Shown: positions 49,237-58,644 of the stretch, piece by piece
Layout of the letters: each line of letters opens with the position of its first letter
Position numbering within the stretch: the first letter of the stretch is position 1
Origin: Larkinella insperata
GTDB lineage: Bacteria; Bacteroidota; Bacteroidia; Cytophagales; Spirosomataceae
Length of the DNA stretch: 64,000 nt
NCBI RefSeq assembly: GCF_026248825.1
Contig: NZ_CP110973.1
Coordinates: forward strand, 5,477,501 to 5,541,500
Reading direction: 5' to 3'
The notes under the pieces: model-generated
The model's input: only the letters and a program-made list of their open reading frames with translations
The model's database searches: none
Told to the model about the DNA's origin: nothing
Translations under genes and position numbers: made by a program

Positions 49237-50550
49237 TCATTTCCGCACGGGTTTCTGGGCACTGTATCCGCTGGCTCCGTGAAACCACCTGGCTCCTTCG
49301 CCGGTCAGCCAGAGGTAATAATCTGACGCTAGATCAGGTTCAATCCCCACAAACTTACCGCCGGCATTCAGCGGAGTCTGGCCTTCTTTCAAGGTTTTGA
49401 AAATGGCGGTTCCTTCGTCGATTTCGTCGAACATCGCCACGTACAGGGCTTCCGCTCCGGAGAGTTTGGCTCCGGCGATCTGCTGCCACAGAAAATCGCC
49501 CTTGCCCCGGGGAATCTGGTTGTAAAGCGATGTATCGTTTTTGAGGTTGCCCCAACTGAAACCCGGAAATACGAGGGGCGCGTAATCGATCCCGTGGGTC
49601 TTGCACCAGGTTAGATCCGCCGGCAGGTTGACACCCGCCACCTGCGTATAGGAAGTGGCATTGTACCGCCCCACCGCCCACGGCATGATGACGTCCGCGG
49701 TTTTGATGAGATCGTGCAGGGCCGTCGATTTCTCGGTATCATTGCCCAGCGTTCGCCAGTAGTAGGGAACGCCCAGCAGCACCGATGCTTTCTTGGCGGG
49801 CCCTTTCACTTTTTCCATCACTTTCTGAATGTCGGCGATGGTATACCGGCGGCCGTCATTGAATCCCACGCCCCAGATGGCCAGCAGCGGACGACCGTTG
49901 TGCCGCAGATACGTCGGGTTTTCCCGGTTGTCAAAGAGGGCAAAGGTTTTTTGCAGTTCCTCCCAGTCTTGCACCAGAAAATCCATGTCCGCCGAAGTCG
50001 AGCCGCTGAGGTCGTACATGATGCTAATGGCCCGTCCGTACTTTTTGGACGCTTTCAGGGCGTTGGCCAGCACTTTGTTAAAATGCCGTTTCCCCGCTTC
50101 CCCTTTCACCTCCCCAACAAACCGCTGCATATACACGCCGTCAATGCCGTGTTCTTTCATCCACTTGAAATGCAGATCTACACTTTCTTCATCGTAAGGA
50201 CTGTACACGTTGGCGGTTTCGCCGTTGGCGTAGTGGAAAGCCGTGTTGTAGGTTTTGGCGTACTCCGACACATCCGGCCAGAAATCGACGGAAGTAAGGC
50301 CCGGCTCGAATTTGCCATTTTTCTGGTAATGGTGCCAGCCGCGACCGGCCCCGTCGCCCTCGGCCGTAAACCACCCCTGATACCCCGCCATTACCAGACC
50401 TTTGTAGCTTTTGAAAAGCACACCGGTTTCATCGTATTTCACTTCCTCAACCGGATTCTCTTTGGCCGGCTGCTTCTCTTCTTCCTTCCCCCGGCAACCA
50501 AACGAGAAAAGGCTTAAAAACGCAATAATCAGGAATTTACTGTTGATCAT
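49237..50550 (-). CDS. GH71/GH99-like glycoside hydrolase lipoprotein
   Basis: A 437-residue exported enzyme; the signal ends in LFSFGC (Cys19), so it is a lipoprotein. VMAGYQGWFTAEGDGAGRGW at the barrel start and YVAMFDEIDEGTAIF near the end are typical of the GH71/99-like group. Glu376 and Glu379 in DEIDEG have the ExxE spacing of the catalytic pair in bacterial GH99 endo-alpha-mannosidases/mannanases. The Sus-type neighbours and gene order suggest it acts on the glycan imported by the susCD pair, possibly an alpha-mannan or alpha-glucan. It is the last gene of the four-gene minus-strand unit. Confidence 0.85.
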   Translation of the reverse strand: MINSKFLIIAFLSLFSFGCRGKEEEKQPAKENPVEEVKYDETGVLFKSYKGLVMAGYQGWFTAEGDGAGRGWHHYQKNGKFEPGLTSVDFWPDVSEYAKTYNTAFHYANGETANVYSPYDEESVDLHFKWMKEHGIDGVYMQRFVGEVKGEAGKRHFNKVLANALKASKKYGRAISIMYDLSGSTSADMDFLVQDWEELQKTFALFDNRENPTYLRHNGRPLLAIWGVGFNDGRRYTIADIQKVMEKVKGPAKKASVLLGVPYYWRTLGNDTEKSTALHDLIKTADVIMPWAVGRYNATSYTQVAGVNLPADLTWCKTHGIDYAPLVFPGFSWGNLKNDTSLYNQIPRGKGDFLWQQIAGAKLSGAEALYVAMFDEIDEGTAIFKTLKEGQTPLNAGGKFVGIEPDLASDYYLWLTGEGARWFHGASGYSAQKPVRK

Positions 50551-50603
50551 AGTCTATTTCAATGTCTCTACGCATTAACCGTAACTACCTGCCGAAAACG
50601 GTT

Positions 50604-51293
50604 TTACAAGCTCAGCCGAACGGCTTTGGCGTAATTAAACTTCGATTCAGGAGCGTCGATTACGGCTCCGACGCGGAAGAAATACGATCGGCCCGCCACC
50701 AGCACGTTGCTGTTTGAAGGCAAATCCAGTTCAAGGCGGTAGACTTTGTTAGGATCAACCGTTCCGTTAATGTCCTGCTCCACGAGCGCCGTCCGCATGG
50801 GTTCACCCACCGAGGGTTCCGGATGGGCGTAGAGACCAATTTTGCGGACGTTGTTGATCACCGTTTGTTGCAGCTTGAAGGTTGCCACCACTTTGCTGCC
50901 CACTTTCTCCATCTTGGCTTCTTTGACCCGGATGTAGGGCTGCACCTTGAAATCGAGCTGGGTGGCTCCTTCAATCTTCACTTCCTGGGGCGTCATCGGG
51001 ACGAAGTTTCCGCGCACCGGCGTGATGGTGTAGGTGTTGGCAAAGACGAGGTTATTGCGGTAGGTACCGTCGTTTTTGATGATGATCGTCTGCTTTGTTT
51101 GGGACGCGTAACCGTGTTCGATGTACTCAATGGTGCTGCCCCGGATGATGTCCTGCTCAACCGGTTCGTTGGTGTCGATGTCGAGCAGGGCTCCGTACAG
51201 TTGAGCATCCGGAGCCGGATAATTATCCACGCTGCACGCTGCCGCCACCAGCAGCAGGACCAGCGCGCTCAGGTATCTGTTAAGCTTTTTCAT
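50604..51293 (-). CDS. DUF3823 domain lipoprotein (surface glycan-binding type)
   Basis: A 229-residue lipoprotein (lipobox LLLVAAAC, Cys20). The DNYPAPDAQLYGALLDIDTNE segment and following beta-sandwich match DUF3823, usually encoded just after susD. By analogy with SusE/SusF-type proteins it probably binds glycan at the cell surface. It starts 56 bases after the susD stop, across a hairpin, and ends 53 bases before the glycosidase gene. Confidence 0.85.
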   Translation of the reverse strand: MKKLNRYLSALVLLLVAAACSVDNYPAPDAQLYGALLDIDTNEPVEQDIIRGSTIEYIEHGYASQTKQTIIIKNDGTYRNNLVFANTYTITPVRGNFVPMTPQEVKIEGATQLDFKVQPYIRVKEAKMEKVGSKVVATFKLQQTVINNVRKIGLYAHPEPSVGEPMRTALVEQDINGTVDPNKVYRLELDLPSNSNVLVAGRSYFFRVGAVIDAPESKFNYAKAVRLSL

Positions 51294-51309
51294 ACGATTG
51301 GATTGAAAA

Positions 51310-51337
51310 CCGAAAGCCGTTGGGTATCGGCTTTCGG
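51310..51337 (-). terminator. Intercistronic hairpin, attenuator-like
   Basis: A perfect 10-bp stem (51310-51319 with 51328-51337) with an 8-base loop lies between the susD stop and the DUF3823 start; the minus strand continues with TTTTC. It could lower expression of the downstream genes or stabilise the susCD part of the message. Confidence 0.6.
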
Positions 51338-51349
51338 CCGGATTACGAA

Positions 51350-53245
51350 TTAGTATTGAGGGTTTTGCACCAGGCCGTTGGCCCCGATGCCCGGGATAGA
51401 CCGGTAGTATTGTCGGTAATCAAAAGTGGCCGGATTGCTTCTGGGAATGTTCGTCCGGATGAAAATGTATTTGGCGGGCGTCACGCGCAGGTCCAGCACC
51501 GGCAGAATGGCGTGCCGCATGGTGTTGTTGAAAACCGTATGGTATTCCCGTCGGCGAATCAGGTCCCAGAACCGTTTGTTTTCGAAAGCCAGCTCAACCC
51601 TTCTCTCCCGAATGACATTGTTGATTGTCAGCGGAATATCGGTTTTGTGGGCCGCCCGACGCCGGATGTCATTCAGGGCTTTGGCCCCTTTCACCTTGTC
51701 ACCGGTTTCGCTTTCCGCAATGGCTTCGGCGTAATTCAGCAGGATCTCGGCGTAACGGAATTCGGCAAAATCGGTTGTGGTCTGGTTCCAGCCCGGAGCC
51801 ACGTTAACGCCTTCGTTCAGAAACTTCTTGAAGCTGACCCCGGTCCGCGTGTTGTTGCCGCCCCAGGTATCGAAACCCGAATACTGCGTGCGGTCGGCGG
51901 CTCCGTACGTGTAGTAGGTTTTGCCGTTCAACGTAAACGGATCGCCCCCCATCAGCTGGGCCGTGCCGTCGGGCTTGACAAACCCGGCCTGGATCACAAT
52001 CTTCTGGCCTTTCCAGCTCGTTCCGGGCAAAATCATGGTGGCCCACAGCCGGGCGTCTTTGCCCTTGAAAATATCGTTTTCCGCGTCAAACCGTTTGTAT
52101 TGCTTCGTTGGGTTATAACCGGTGTAATCCGTCTGGTCGCTGCCCGTGGCCGAGGTAAGGAGGGGGGCGCTTTCGCCGGGCTTGTCGTAGCTTTCGTAAA
52201 CATCCATCAGCTCCAGCGTGGGGTTCATCCGGCCCGGGTGCGGCCAGCCGTTGGCGGTCTGGTTGGGCTGGTACCAGATGCCGTAGTTATGTCCCGTTCC
52301 CGACCCCGGCCGGGCGTATCCCTTGATGAAAATTACCTCCTCCGGCGCGTTGTTCGGATCTTCGAACAGCAACCGGTAATTGGTGGCCGCTTCCTCCGGC
52401 GTGGCGGGAGACGGTTTGTAGAGCGAAAACTTACCCGAGTTGATGATGGCTTCGGACGCATCGATAACCGCTTTGTAATACGTAGCGGCCAGGGATTTGT
52501 CCAAACCGACCAGTTTCTGATCGACGGCGGTTCCCGACAGGGGTGACCGGTCGCCGTACTTGGCGATGGAAGCCGCGTGCAGAGCCGCCCGCGATTTCAG
52601 CGCATAGGCCACCCACTTGGTGGCCCGGCGTTCGCCACCGGGCCAGGAATCGCCCAGGTTGGCAACGGCCAGATCGCATTCTTTCAGGACGAAATCCCAG
52701 GTTTCCTTTTCGGTGCTGCGCGGCACTTTCAGCGACTCCACATCGCCCTCGTATTTCTGCACCGAAGTGATCAGGGGCACCCCGCCGTACCGTTTGGCCA
52801 GCCCAAAATAGGCATAGGCCCGGATGAACGAACTTTCGCCAATCAGGGCTTTCCGCTCTTCTTCCGTAACTGTCAGGGTAGGAATCAGATCGATGAGGAT
52901 GTTCACATCCCGAATTAGTTTGTAGCCCTGGTCCCACCACTGAAAATCGTCGTTGCCGATAAAATCGCCAAATTCGGTATGAACGGCTTCGTCGGTGATC
53001 ATGGCCGGTGCGAAACCGCCGTTGTTGGGGTCGCCGGTATTCCAGTTGAACCCCTGCCGGAAAAAGGTAAAGTCCTCAATCGGAAGCTGGTAATACAGGT
53101 TTGCCATGTACAGCTTTACCCCTTCCGGATTGGAGAACAGGTTCTCCCCCTGCAACTTATCCAGAGGCTGCTTGTCCAGCACGTTCTCGCAACTGCACGC
53201 TAGCAAGAGCATGACCAGCGATAAGATATGTTTGAAAAATTTCAT
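51350..53245 (-). CDS. SusD/RagB family nutrient-binding lipoprotein
   Basis: A 631-residue SusD with signal MKFFKHILSLVMLLLACSC (lipobox Cys19) and the family features: ESSFIRAYAYFGLAKRYGGVP, a helical-repeat core, FRYAEILLNYAEAIAESE, RRVELAFENKRFWDLIRR and a C-terminal NPQY. It caps the SusC channel encoded just upstream. The frame extends 10 codons upstream into the SusC gene end, but the ATG at 53245 is preceded by AAGGGGAAC, an unusually clear ribosome site, 7 bases after the SusC stop. Confidence 0.95.
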   Translation of the reverse strand: MKFFKHILSLVMLLLACSCENVLDKQPLDKLQGENLFSNPEGVKLYMANLYYQLPIEDFTFFRQGFNWNTGDPNNGGFAPAMITDEAVHTEFGDFIGNDDFQWWDQGYKLIRDVNILIDLIPTLTVTEEERKALIGESSFIRAYAYFGLAKRYGGVPLITSVQKYEGDVESLKVPRSTEKETWDFVLKECDLAVANLGDSWPGGERRATKWVAYALKSRAALHAASIAKYGDRSPLSGTAVDQKLVGLDKSLAATYYKAVIDASEAIINSGKFSLYKPSPATPEEAATNYRLLFEDPNNAPEEVIFIKGYARPGSGTGHNYGIWYQPNQTANGWPHPGRMNPTLELMDVYESYDKPGESAPLLTSATGSDQTDYTGYNPTKQYKRFDAENDIFKGKDARLWATMILPGTSWKGQKIVIQAGFVKPDGTAQLMGGDPFTLNGKTYYTYGAADRTQYSGFDTWGGNNTRTGVSFKKFLNEGVNVAPGWNQTTTDFAEFRYAEILLNYAEAIAESETGDKVKGAKALNDIRRRAAHKTDIPLTINNVIRERRVELAFENKRFWDLIRRREYHTVFNNTMRHAILPVLDLRVTPAKYIFIRTNIPRSNPATFDYRQYYRSIPGIGANGLVQNPQY

Positions 53246-53252
53246 GTTCCCC

Positions 53253-56200
53253 TTAAAATTTAACGTTAATGCCAAAATTGTAGCTTCTCGTCACCGGATA
53301 CGTCAGGCCCGCCCCGAACAATCCTTCGATTTTCTCCGGATCAAACGGTTTGACAAACGGGTCGGCCCAGGTGAAAATGTTGTGGGCATTGGCGTACAGC
53401 CGGACATCCTGCAACCCGATCTTTTTGAACCAGTCGGACTTCACGGTATAGCCCAGTTGCAGGCTCTTGAACCGCATGTAGGAAGCATCTTTCCGCCAGG
53501 CTGAACTTTCGGCGTACATGGCCCCAACATTGTAATTGAAGCGGGAAGCGGGCCAGGTGCCCGGAATCCACTGCCCATCCTCCCCCAAATGCCAGCGGTC
53601 GTGGAAATAAGCCGGGGTATTGCCGCGGAACGCGAAAACTTCGGCATACACTTCCCGGAACCGCACGCTGTACTTGCCCGAACCCTGGAACAAGGCCGCC
53701 AGGTCGAACCCCTTCCAGGAAGCCGTCAGGGCCACCCCGTAATACAGCTTCGGATCACCGCCGAAGAACAGCGGCATGGCGTCGTTGCCGTCAATCATAC
53801 CGTTGCCGTCTACGTCTTTGTAGCGGAAGTCGCCCGGCAGTTCACGGGTATTGCCCAGATCGCCGTTCTGAATCGGCGCGTAGATCACTTCATCCTGATT
53901 CTGGAACTGGCCTTCGAGCTGATAGGCCCAAACCACATCGTTCCAGCGGTTGGCGGCTCCGGTGCGCCAGCGGTCCATGCTGTTCAGGAAATCGCCCCGC
54001 TCTACGAAACGGTTCATCGTCCGGGCGAAGTTGAAGTTCCCGGAAATACCGTATTGAAAATCCCGGACCTGCCCGTTGTACCCCGCCGAGAATTCGATTC
54101 CGCGCACCCGGTCGCTGTTCAGGTTTTCTTCCGGCAACGTCCCACCGAAGGTGTTGGGCAACGAAACATTCCGGCGGGCGAGCAAGCCTTTCCGGTCGCG
54201 CTGGTAAACATCGAAGGTCAGGTCAATCCGGTTATTCCAGAGCCCCACGTCCACCCCGATGTCTTTGATGTTGGATTTAAACCAGGTCAGTTTTTCGTTG
54301 ACAATCGCCGGCGAAGCGGCCCCGGTCGTGTAGTTGCCGTTCGTAAATTCGTAGCCCCCGCCACCGGTCAGCGAAAATCCGGGTACGTACTGAAAAGGCG
54401 CTCCGGCATCGGCCCCCACCAAACCGTACGAACCCCGGAGTTTGAGCGTCGTAATCAGCGGAACGTTTTTCATGAAGTCTTCTTCGGAAATCCGCCAGCC
54501 GCCGGAAACCACCGGGAAAAGTCCCCAGCGCAGGTCGGGGTGGTAGCGGTAGGAACCGTCGTAGCGGGCGGCCACTTCCAGCAGGTATTTCTCCTTGTAG
54601 TCGTAGTTCAGCCGGCCCACCAGCGACTGGCTGGCGTATTCGCTCTCGGAACCACTGGTCGTCTGGTTGTTCAAACCGGCCTGGTCGATCTGGTCGTTCG
54701 TGTAAAAGGCGTACTCCCGGCCCAGACCCGCCCAGCGGTTTTTGGATTCCTGCTGCTCGTACACCAGTGTCGCCCCAACGTTGTGTTTTTTGGCAATGAC
54801 CGTGTTGTAAAACAACTGCCCCTGAAACGTGACCCGGTTGTTGTCGGAGAAATTGTTCCCGATGCGCGACGGGTTGCGCTGCTGGTGCGGGGTGTATTTA
54901 TCAGTCGCATCATCGTAGGTGTACAGGTTGTAGCTTTTCGAGAGCGATTTGTTGCGGTAATTATTGCTGTCGTACGCGACCAGCCCTTTGATCCGGAGTC
55001 CGGGCACGAACGGTACGGTATAAGTCAGCGATACCGTGGACTGAAAAAACTTGTTCACGTCTTCGGTGTAACCGGTCAGATCGCCGTTGGCCAGCGCCAC
55101 CGGGTTGTACCCTCCGCTCAGCAGCGACGGATAGTTTGGATTGTCGTTGGCGTAGGGCCGTTCGGTTGCCAGGGCAATGCGGGTCCCTTTGAAGATGTTG
55201 AAAAAGTTGTCGCCCGGCTGGTTCCGCTCATCGAGCAATCCCGACAGAATCAGATCGGCCCGCAGGTTTTTGCTCAGGTCGATACCGATGTTGGTCCGGA
55301 ATGTGTACTTCTGATAGCCCATGTCCCGGCTTTTCAGCAAACCGTTTTCCTGCTGGTACCCGAAGCTGGCAAAATACGTTGCGGCCCCTTCTCCGCCCGA
55401 TGCCGAAATAAAGTGCTGTTGTTGCCCGGCCGACCGGTTCATCACCTCCTTGTACCAGTCGGTGCTCTGGTAGCCTGGCGCCCCGGTCCGGAATTTCTCG
55501 AGGTCCCCGGGCGTGTACACCGGATTTTCGCCCAGGTTTTTAGCGGCATCGTTCCGCATCTCGGCCCATTCCAGCGCCGAAGTCATGCGGGGAATGTCGG
55601 TCGGGCTTTGCCGGCCGTACACGGCGTTGTAACTAAACTGCGGTTTGCCGCGCCGACCTTTTTTTGTAGTCACGATCACCACCCCGTTTCCGGCCCGAAT
55701 CCCGAAAATGGCCGCCGACGCATCTTTCAGCACCGAAATGCTTTCGATATCGTCCGGGTTAATTTTCTGGAATTCATAGCCCCCATCGCGGGCCACTCCG
55801 TCGACGACGTAAAGCGGTTCACCAAACCCCCGGATGTTGATGTTGGTGCTGAACGAACCCGGCTCCCCCGAATTCTGGCGGATCTGCACCCCGGCAATTT
55901 TACCCTGAAGGCTCTGGGCCAGACTCGTGTGGGTTGTGGTTTTGATCTGTTCGGTCACAATGTTGGAAATAGCGCCCGTCAGCGTTTGCTTACGCTGCGT
56001 ACCGTAGCCGACCACCACGATTTCTTTCAGTTCGTCGGCGCTCTGCTCCATTTTGATGACCAGGCTGGTGCGGTTGCCAACATTAATTTCCTGGCGTTTG
56101 TACCCCAGAAAACTCACGACGAGGACCGCGCCGGTCCGGGGTACGGAAAGCGAAAACTTCCCCTCGGCGTTGGTTGTCGTACCTTTGAGTGTTCCCTGCA

Positions 56201-56396
56201 GGACGATGCTGGCACCGGGAATGTTTTCATTTTTTTCGTCGCGTACCTCGCCCGTAACCACGACCTCCCCGCCCCCGCTTTGGGCGTGCGACAGGCCGCT
56301 GATGGCAAACAGCAGGCAGAAAACCGTCCAGAGTTGAACGAGCGTTCGCCCGGGCTTTTTTACACTTTGTTGGTTTGATAAAAGTTGAATTTCCAT
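53253..56396 (-). CDS. SusC/RagA TonB-linked outer membrane transporter
   Basis: A 1047-residue outer membrane protein. After the signal peptide (about 1-39) comes a CarboxypepD_reg-like domain (VTGEVRDEKNENIPGASIV, about 46-110), the TonB-box/plug start ELKEIVVVGYGTQ (about 117-130), the plug with GVQIRQNSGEPGS and VDGVARDGGYEFQKI, and a 22-strand barrel ending in an aromatic-rich NFGINVKF. It lacks an STN domain, so it is not the receptor of an ECF anti-sigma loop. It imports glycans with the SusD that follows. Confidence 0.95.
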   Translation of the reverse strand: MEIQLLSNQQSVKKPGRTLVQLWTVFCLLFAISGLSHAQSGGGEVVVTGEVRDEKNENIPGASIVLQGTLKGTTTNAEGKFSLSVPRTGAVLVVSFLGYKRQEINVGNRTSLVIKMEQSADELKEIVVVGYGTQRKQTLTGAISNIVTEQIKTTTHTSLAQSLQGKIAGVQIRQNSGEPGSFSTNINIRGFGEPLYVVDGVARDGGYEFQKINPDDIESISVLKDASAAIFGIRAGNGVVIVTTKKGRRGKPQFSYNAVYGRQSPTDIPRMTSALEWAEMRNDAAKNLGENPVYTPGDLEKFRTGAPGYQSTDWYKEVMNRSAGQQQHFISASGGEGAATYFASFGYQQENGLLKSRDMGYQKYTFRTNIGIDLSKNLRADLILSGLLDERNQPGDNFFNIFKGTRIALATERPYANDNPNYPSLLSGGYNPVALANGDLTGYTEDVNKFFQSTVSLTYTVPFVPGLRIKGLVAYDSNNYRNKSLSKSYNLYTYDDATDKYTPHQQRNPSRIGNNFSDNNRVTFQGQLFYNTVIAKKHNVGATLVYEQQESKNRWAGLGREYAFYTNDQIDQAGLNNQTTSGSESEYASQSLVGRLNYDYKEKYLLEVAARYDGSYRYHPDLRWGLFPVVSGGWRISEEDFMKNVPLITTLKLRGSYGLVGADAGAPFQYVPGFSLTGGGGYEFTNGNYTTGAASPAIVNEKLTWFKSNIKDIGVDVGLWNNRIDLTFDVYQRDRKGLLARRNVSLPNTFGGTLPEENLNSDRVRGIEFSAGYNGQVRDFQYGISGNFNFARTMNRFVERGDFLNSMDRWRTGAANRWNDVVWAYQLEGQFQNQDEVIYAPIQNGDLGNTRELPGDFRYKDVDGNGMIDGNDAMPLFFGGDPKLYYGVALTASWKGFDLAALFQGSGKYSVRFREVYAEVFAFRGNTPAYFHDRWHLGEDGQWIPGTWPASRFNYNVGAMYAESSAWRKDASYMRFKSLQLGYTVKSDWFKKIGLQDVRLYANAHNIFTWADPFVKPFDPEKIEGLFGAGLTYPVTRSYNFGINVKF

Positions 56397-56665
56397 AGCA
56401 TCTGGTTACATACCCTTAATTTTCGCTTAATTCCCTGTTTCGACCCTTTCTGATCTGGTTTTCTGGCAGTTTAACCTGCACCCTCCGGATACGAGCGCAC
56501 GCATGGTTCGCCCACCCGAACTGGGTCTTCGCTATTTTACGCATTCTTAAATTTTAAAGATGATTAATACGGGTTGACCGGCCGGGTCATGGGAGCAAAA
56601 TACGGTTGGAGGCATTAAGAGATGACTAATAAAACATTAACAGAGGCTCAAAAAGGATTAATTTT

Positions 56666-56685
56666 TTAATTATCCGGATAATTAA
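56666..56685. promoter_or_regulatory. Perfect 20-bp palindrome, candidate operator
   Basis: TTAATTATCC followed by GGATAATTAA with no spacer. It lies between divergent promoters and is a plausible site for a dimeric regulator; the protein that binds it is not known. Confidence 0.55.
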
Positions 56686-56845
56686 TTGAGAATTTTGACG
56701 ACCATCAGCGGAAGCAGCGCCATCCATGTCTTACGCTTATCCTCCACAGATACAGAGTCGCCACCTCCCAACGCCGGTCTGCCCAAGCCAGAACAGTAAT
56801 TCTAGGCAGCCCCAATGCTTTCTTGGGCGGTATGATGACGCGGCC

Positions 56846-56873
56846 TTGTTGTGAAAATCGTAGATTAATTTTA
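56846..56873 (+). promoter_or_regulatory. Candidate promoter for the ECF sigma gene
   Basis: TTG at 56846-56848, a 17-base spacer and TAATTTTA at 56866-56873 (7 of 8 to the -7 consensus), 71 bases before the ATG at 56944. Confidence 0.4.
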
Positions 56874-56943
56874 ACAAAATTATTTTCAGCACTAAGGGTA
56901 AACTCCAAAAGTTGTGTCATCCGACTACTTAACCGGCTTACCC

Positions 56944-57588
56944 ATGACCCAAACGACAGGTTACCCGTTCCTAACCTCTACTGATCTTCCCCGTCCACGG
57001 CCCGTACCTGTCCCGGAAGCAACCGTTGTGGATCATGAACACCTGATCCGGTTGGCTTTTGCGGACTCGCCCGAGCAGGGGTTTAAAGCCCTGTACCGGC
57101 TCTATTATAATGCCCTTTGCAGTCACGCTCTGCGCTTCGTGTACACCCGGGAAATTGCCGAAGACATTGTTGGGGAAGTGTTTTATCAGCTTTGGAAAAC
57201 CGGCTCGTACAACGCGGTTGAATTCACCTACCGCACCTACCTATACGCAGCCGTCCGGCACCGGGCCTACAACTACCTGCGGGATGAGCTGACCGGAAAA
57301 AAGGCCCCGGCTTCGCTCGATGGCATGGACCTGGCGGGCGGGGAAGAATCCCCCCAGACCTTAATTGAATACGACGAAACGTTTCAGCGACTGGAGAAAG
57401 TGATCAGCGAACTGCCCTCCCAATGCCAGCGGGTCTTTCTGATGAGTCGTTTTGAAAACCGCAAAAACCAGGAAATCGCCAACGAACTGGGCATTGCCCT
57501 CAAAACCGTCGAAGCCCATTTATCGCGGGCACTTCGGCAAATGCGCCAGGTTCTGCTGCTGATCCCGTTGCTGCTGGAACTCCAGTAA
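56944..57588 (+). CDS. ECF-type RNA polymerase sigma-70 factor
   Basis: A 214-residue sigma factor. Region 2 reads LYRLYYNALCSHALRFVYTR and AEDIVGEVFYQLWK; region 4 reads LPSQCQRVFLMSRFENRKNQ and EIANELGIALKTVEAHLSRA. Bacteroidota use this group with FecR anti-sigma factors and STN-domain SusC receptors to control glycan import genes. A GTG 10 codons earlier is in frame; I prefer the ATG. It heads the + strand operon with FecR 40 bases downstream. Confidence 0.92.
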   Translation: MTQTTGYPFLTSTDLPRPRPVPVPEATVVDHEHLIRLAFADSPEQGFKALYRLYYNALCSHALRFVYTREIAEDIVGEVFYQLWKTGSYNAVEFTYRTYLYAAVRHRAYNYLRDELTGKKAPASLDGMDLAGGEESPQTLIEYDETFQRLEKVISELPSQCQRVFLMSRFENRKNQEIANELGIALKTVEAHLSRALRQMRQVLLLIPLLLELQ

Positions 57589-57628
57589 CCACTATCCGCC
57601 CGGTTTCCCTACTCACTCCCTTGTATTC

Positions 57629-58621
57629 ATGGACGAACTCATTACGAAAGCCCGTTTTTTCGACTATTTCTCCGGAAAAGCGACTCCCTTGCAGAAAAAG
57701 TCAATCGAAACCTGGCTGGCCGATCCCCGGAATCGGGAGCGCTATTACCAGTGGCTGCACGAGTGGGAAATGACCAACCCCCAGGTAGTTACGAACTGGC
57801 AGGCGGCTTTCGATACAGCCCGGCACCGTATGGACCAACCCGATGCTTCCGACCCGGCAGACCAGCCCGCTTCTATCCATTGGTGGCACCAACGGTTCTT
57901 TCTGACCGGGGTGCTGGCGGCATCCGTCCTCCTGCTCCTGAGCGTTGGTGTCTGGCTGTTTTCCGACGTAATCCGGTACAAAACGCTGGAAACGCGTTTT
58001 GGAGAAACCCAACGCAGCATCCTGCCCGACGGGTCGGAAGTGGTCCTGAATGCCAACTCCCGTCTTCGCTACCCCCGGTTTAGGTTTGCCACCGACCGGC
58101 GGGTGGAGCTGACGGGTGAAGCCGACTTTTCGGTCCGGCATTTACCAAGCCACCAGCGGTTTGTGGTGTTGACGGGAAAAGGACTAACGGTTCAGGTGCT
58201 GGGCACGCAATTTACCGTCCTCAGCCGCGGGGAGCGAACCCGGGTGGTGCTGCGGTCGGGAAAGGTGGAACTGTCGATGGCTAAACAAGCCAACCGTCCG
58301 GCCCTGGTTATGAAACCCGGCGATTGGGTGACGCTCGACGCGCAGGGCAAACTGGCCGTCCGCCAAACGGCCCACCCCGAACACGTCGCGGCCTGGAAGC
58401 ACCACCGGTTTGTGTTTGACCGAACGTCGCTGCAGGACATCGCTCAACTGCTGCAGGACAACTACGGCCTGACCATCGCCATTGAAGGCGACGAGCTTGC
58501 CACCCGGACCATCTCCGGCGCCTTTCCGGCCCAGGATGCCAACGAGTTGATTAAACTGGTGGCTGAGATCCTGCAAATCAATTACTTCCGTGATAATACC
58601 AGCGTCACTTTTACGAATTAA
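57629..58621 (+). CDS. FecR-family anti-sigma factor with DUF4974
   Basis: A 330-residue single-pass inner membrane protein. Residues 1-87 are the cytoplasmic sigma-binding part, 91-112 the membrane helix, about 122-215 the FecR domain (TRFGETQRSILPDGSEVVLN, QVLGTQFTV) and about 258-330 DUF4974 (FDRTSLQDIAQLLQDNYGL), which meets the STN domain of the receptor. It should hold the ECF factor inactive until the SusC partner signals. The susC gene begins 23 bases later. Confidence 0.93.
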   Translation: MDELITKARFFDYFSGKATPLQKKSIETWLADPRNRERYYQWLHEWEMTNPQVVTNWQAAFDTARHRMDQPDASDPADQPASIHWWHQRFFLTGVLAASVLLLLSVGVWLFSDVIRYKTLETRFGETQRSILPDGSEVVLNANSRLRYPRFRFATDRRVELTGEADFSVRHLPSHQRFVVLTGKGLTVQVLGTQFTVLSRGERTRVVLRSGKVELSMAKQANRPALVMKPGDWVTLDAQGKLAVRQTAHPEHVAAWKHHRFVFDRTSLQDIAQLLQDNYGLTIAIEGDELATRTISGAFPAQDANELIKLVAEILQINYFRDNTSVTFTN

Positions 58622-58644
58622 CTATACACCCTTTACTCTACCTT

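Larger units (their letters stand above)
56397..56943. other. Divergent regulatory region between two Sus loci
   Basis: About 547 bases between the divergent susC and sigma factor genes. It holds a perfect 20-bp palindrome (56666-56685), a possible minus-strand TATTTTG box (56596-56602) for susC and a + strand promoter candidate (56846-56873). A minus-strand frame at 56705-56920 has no convincing coding character. Confidence 0.6.

Noticed and set aside
53589..56378. Open frame of 929 codons on the + strand opposite susC
   Set aside because: It is fully antisense to a clear SusC gene. Its translation is rich in Val, Arg, His and Gly without domains, as expected from the codon bias of the opposite strand.
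56705..56920. 71-codon minus-strand frame in the divergent Sus region
   Set aside because: No promoter, domain or neighbour support; it also overlaps the presumed promoter of the sigma factor gene.
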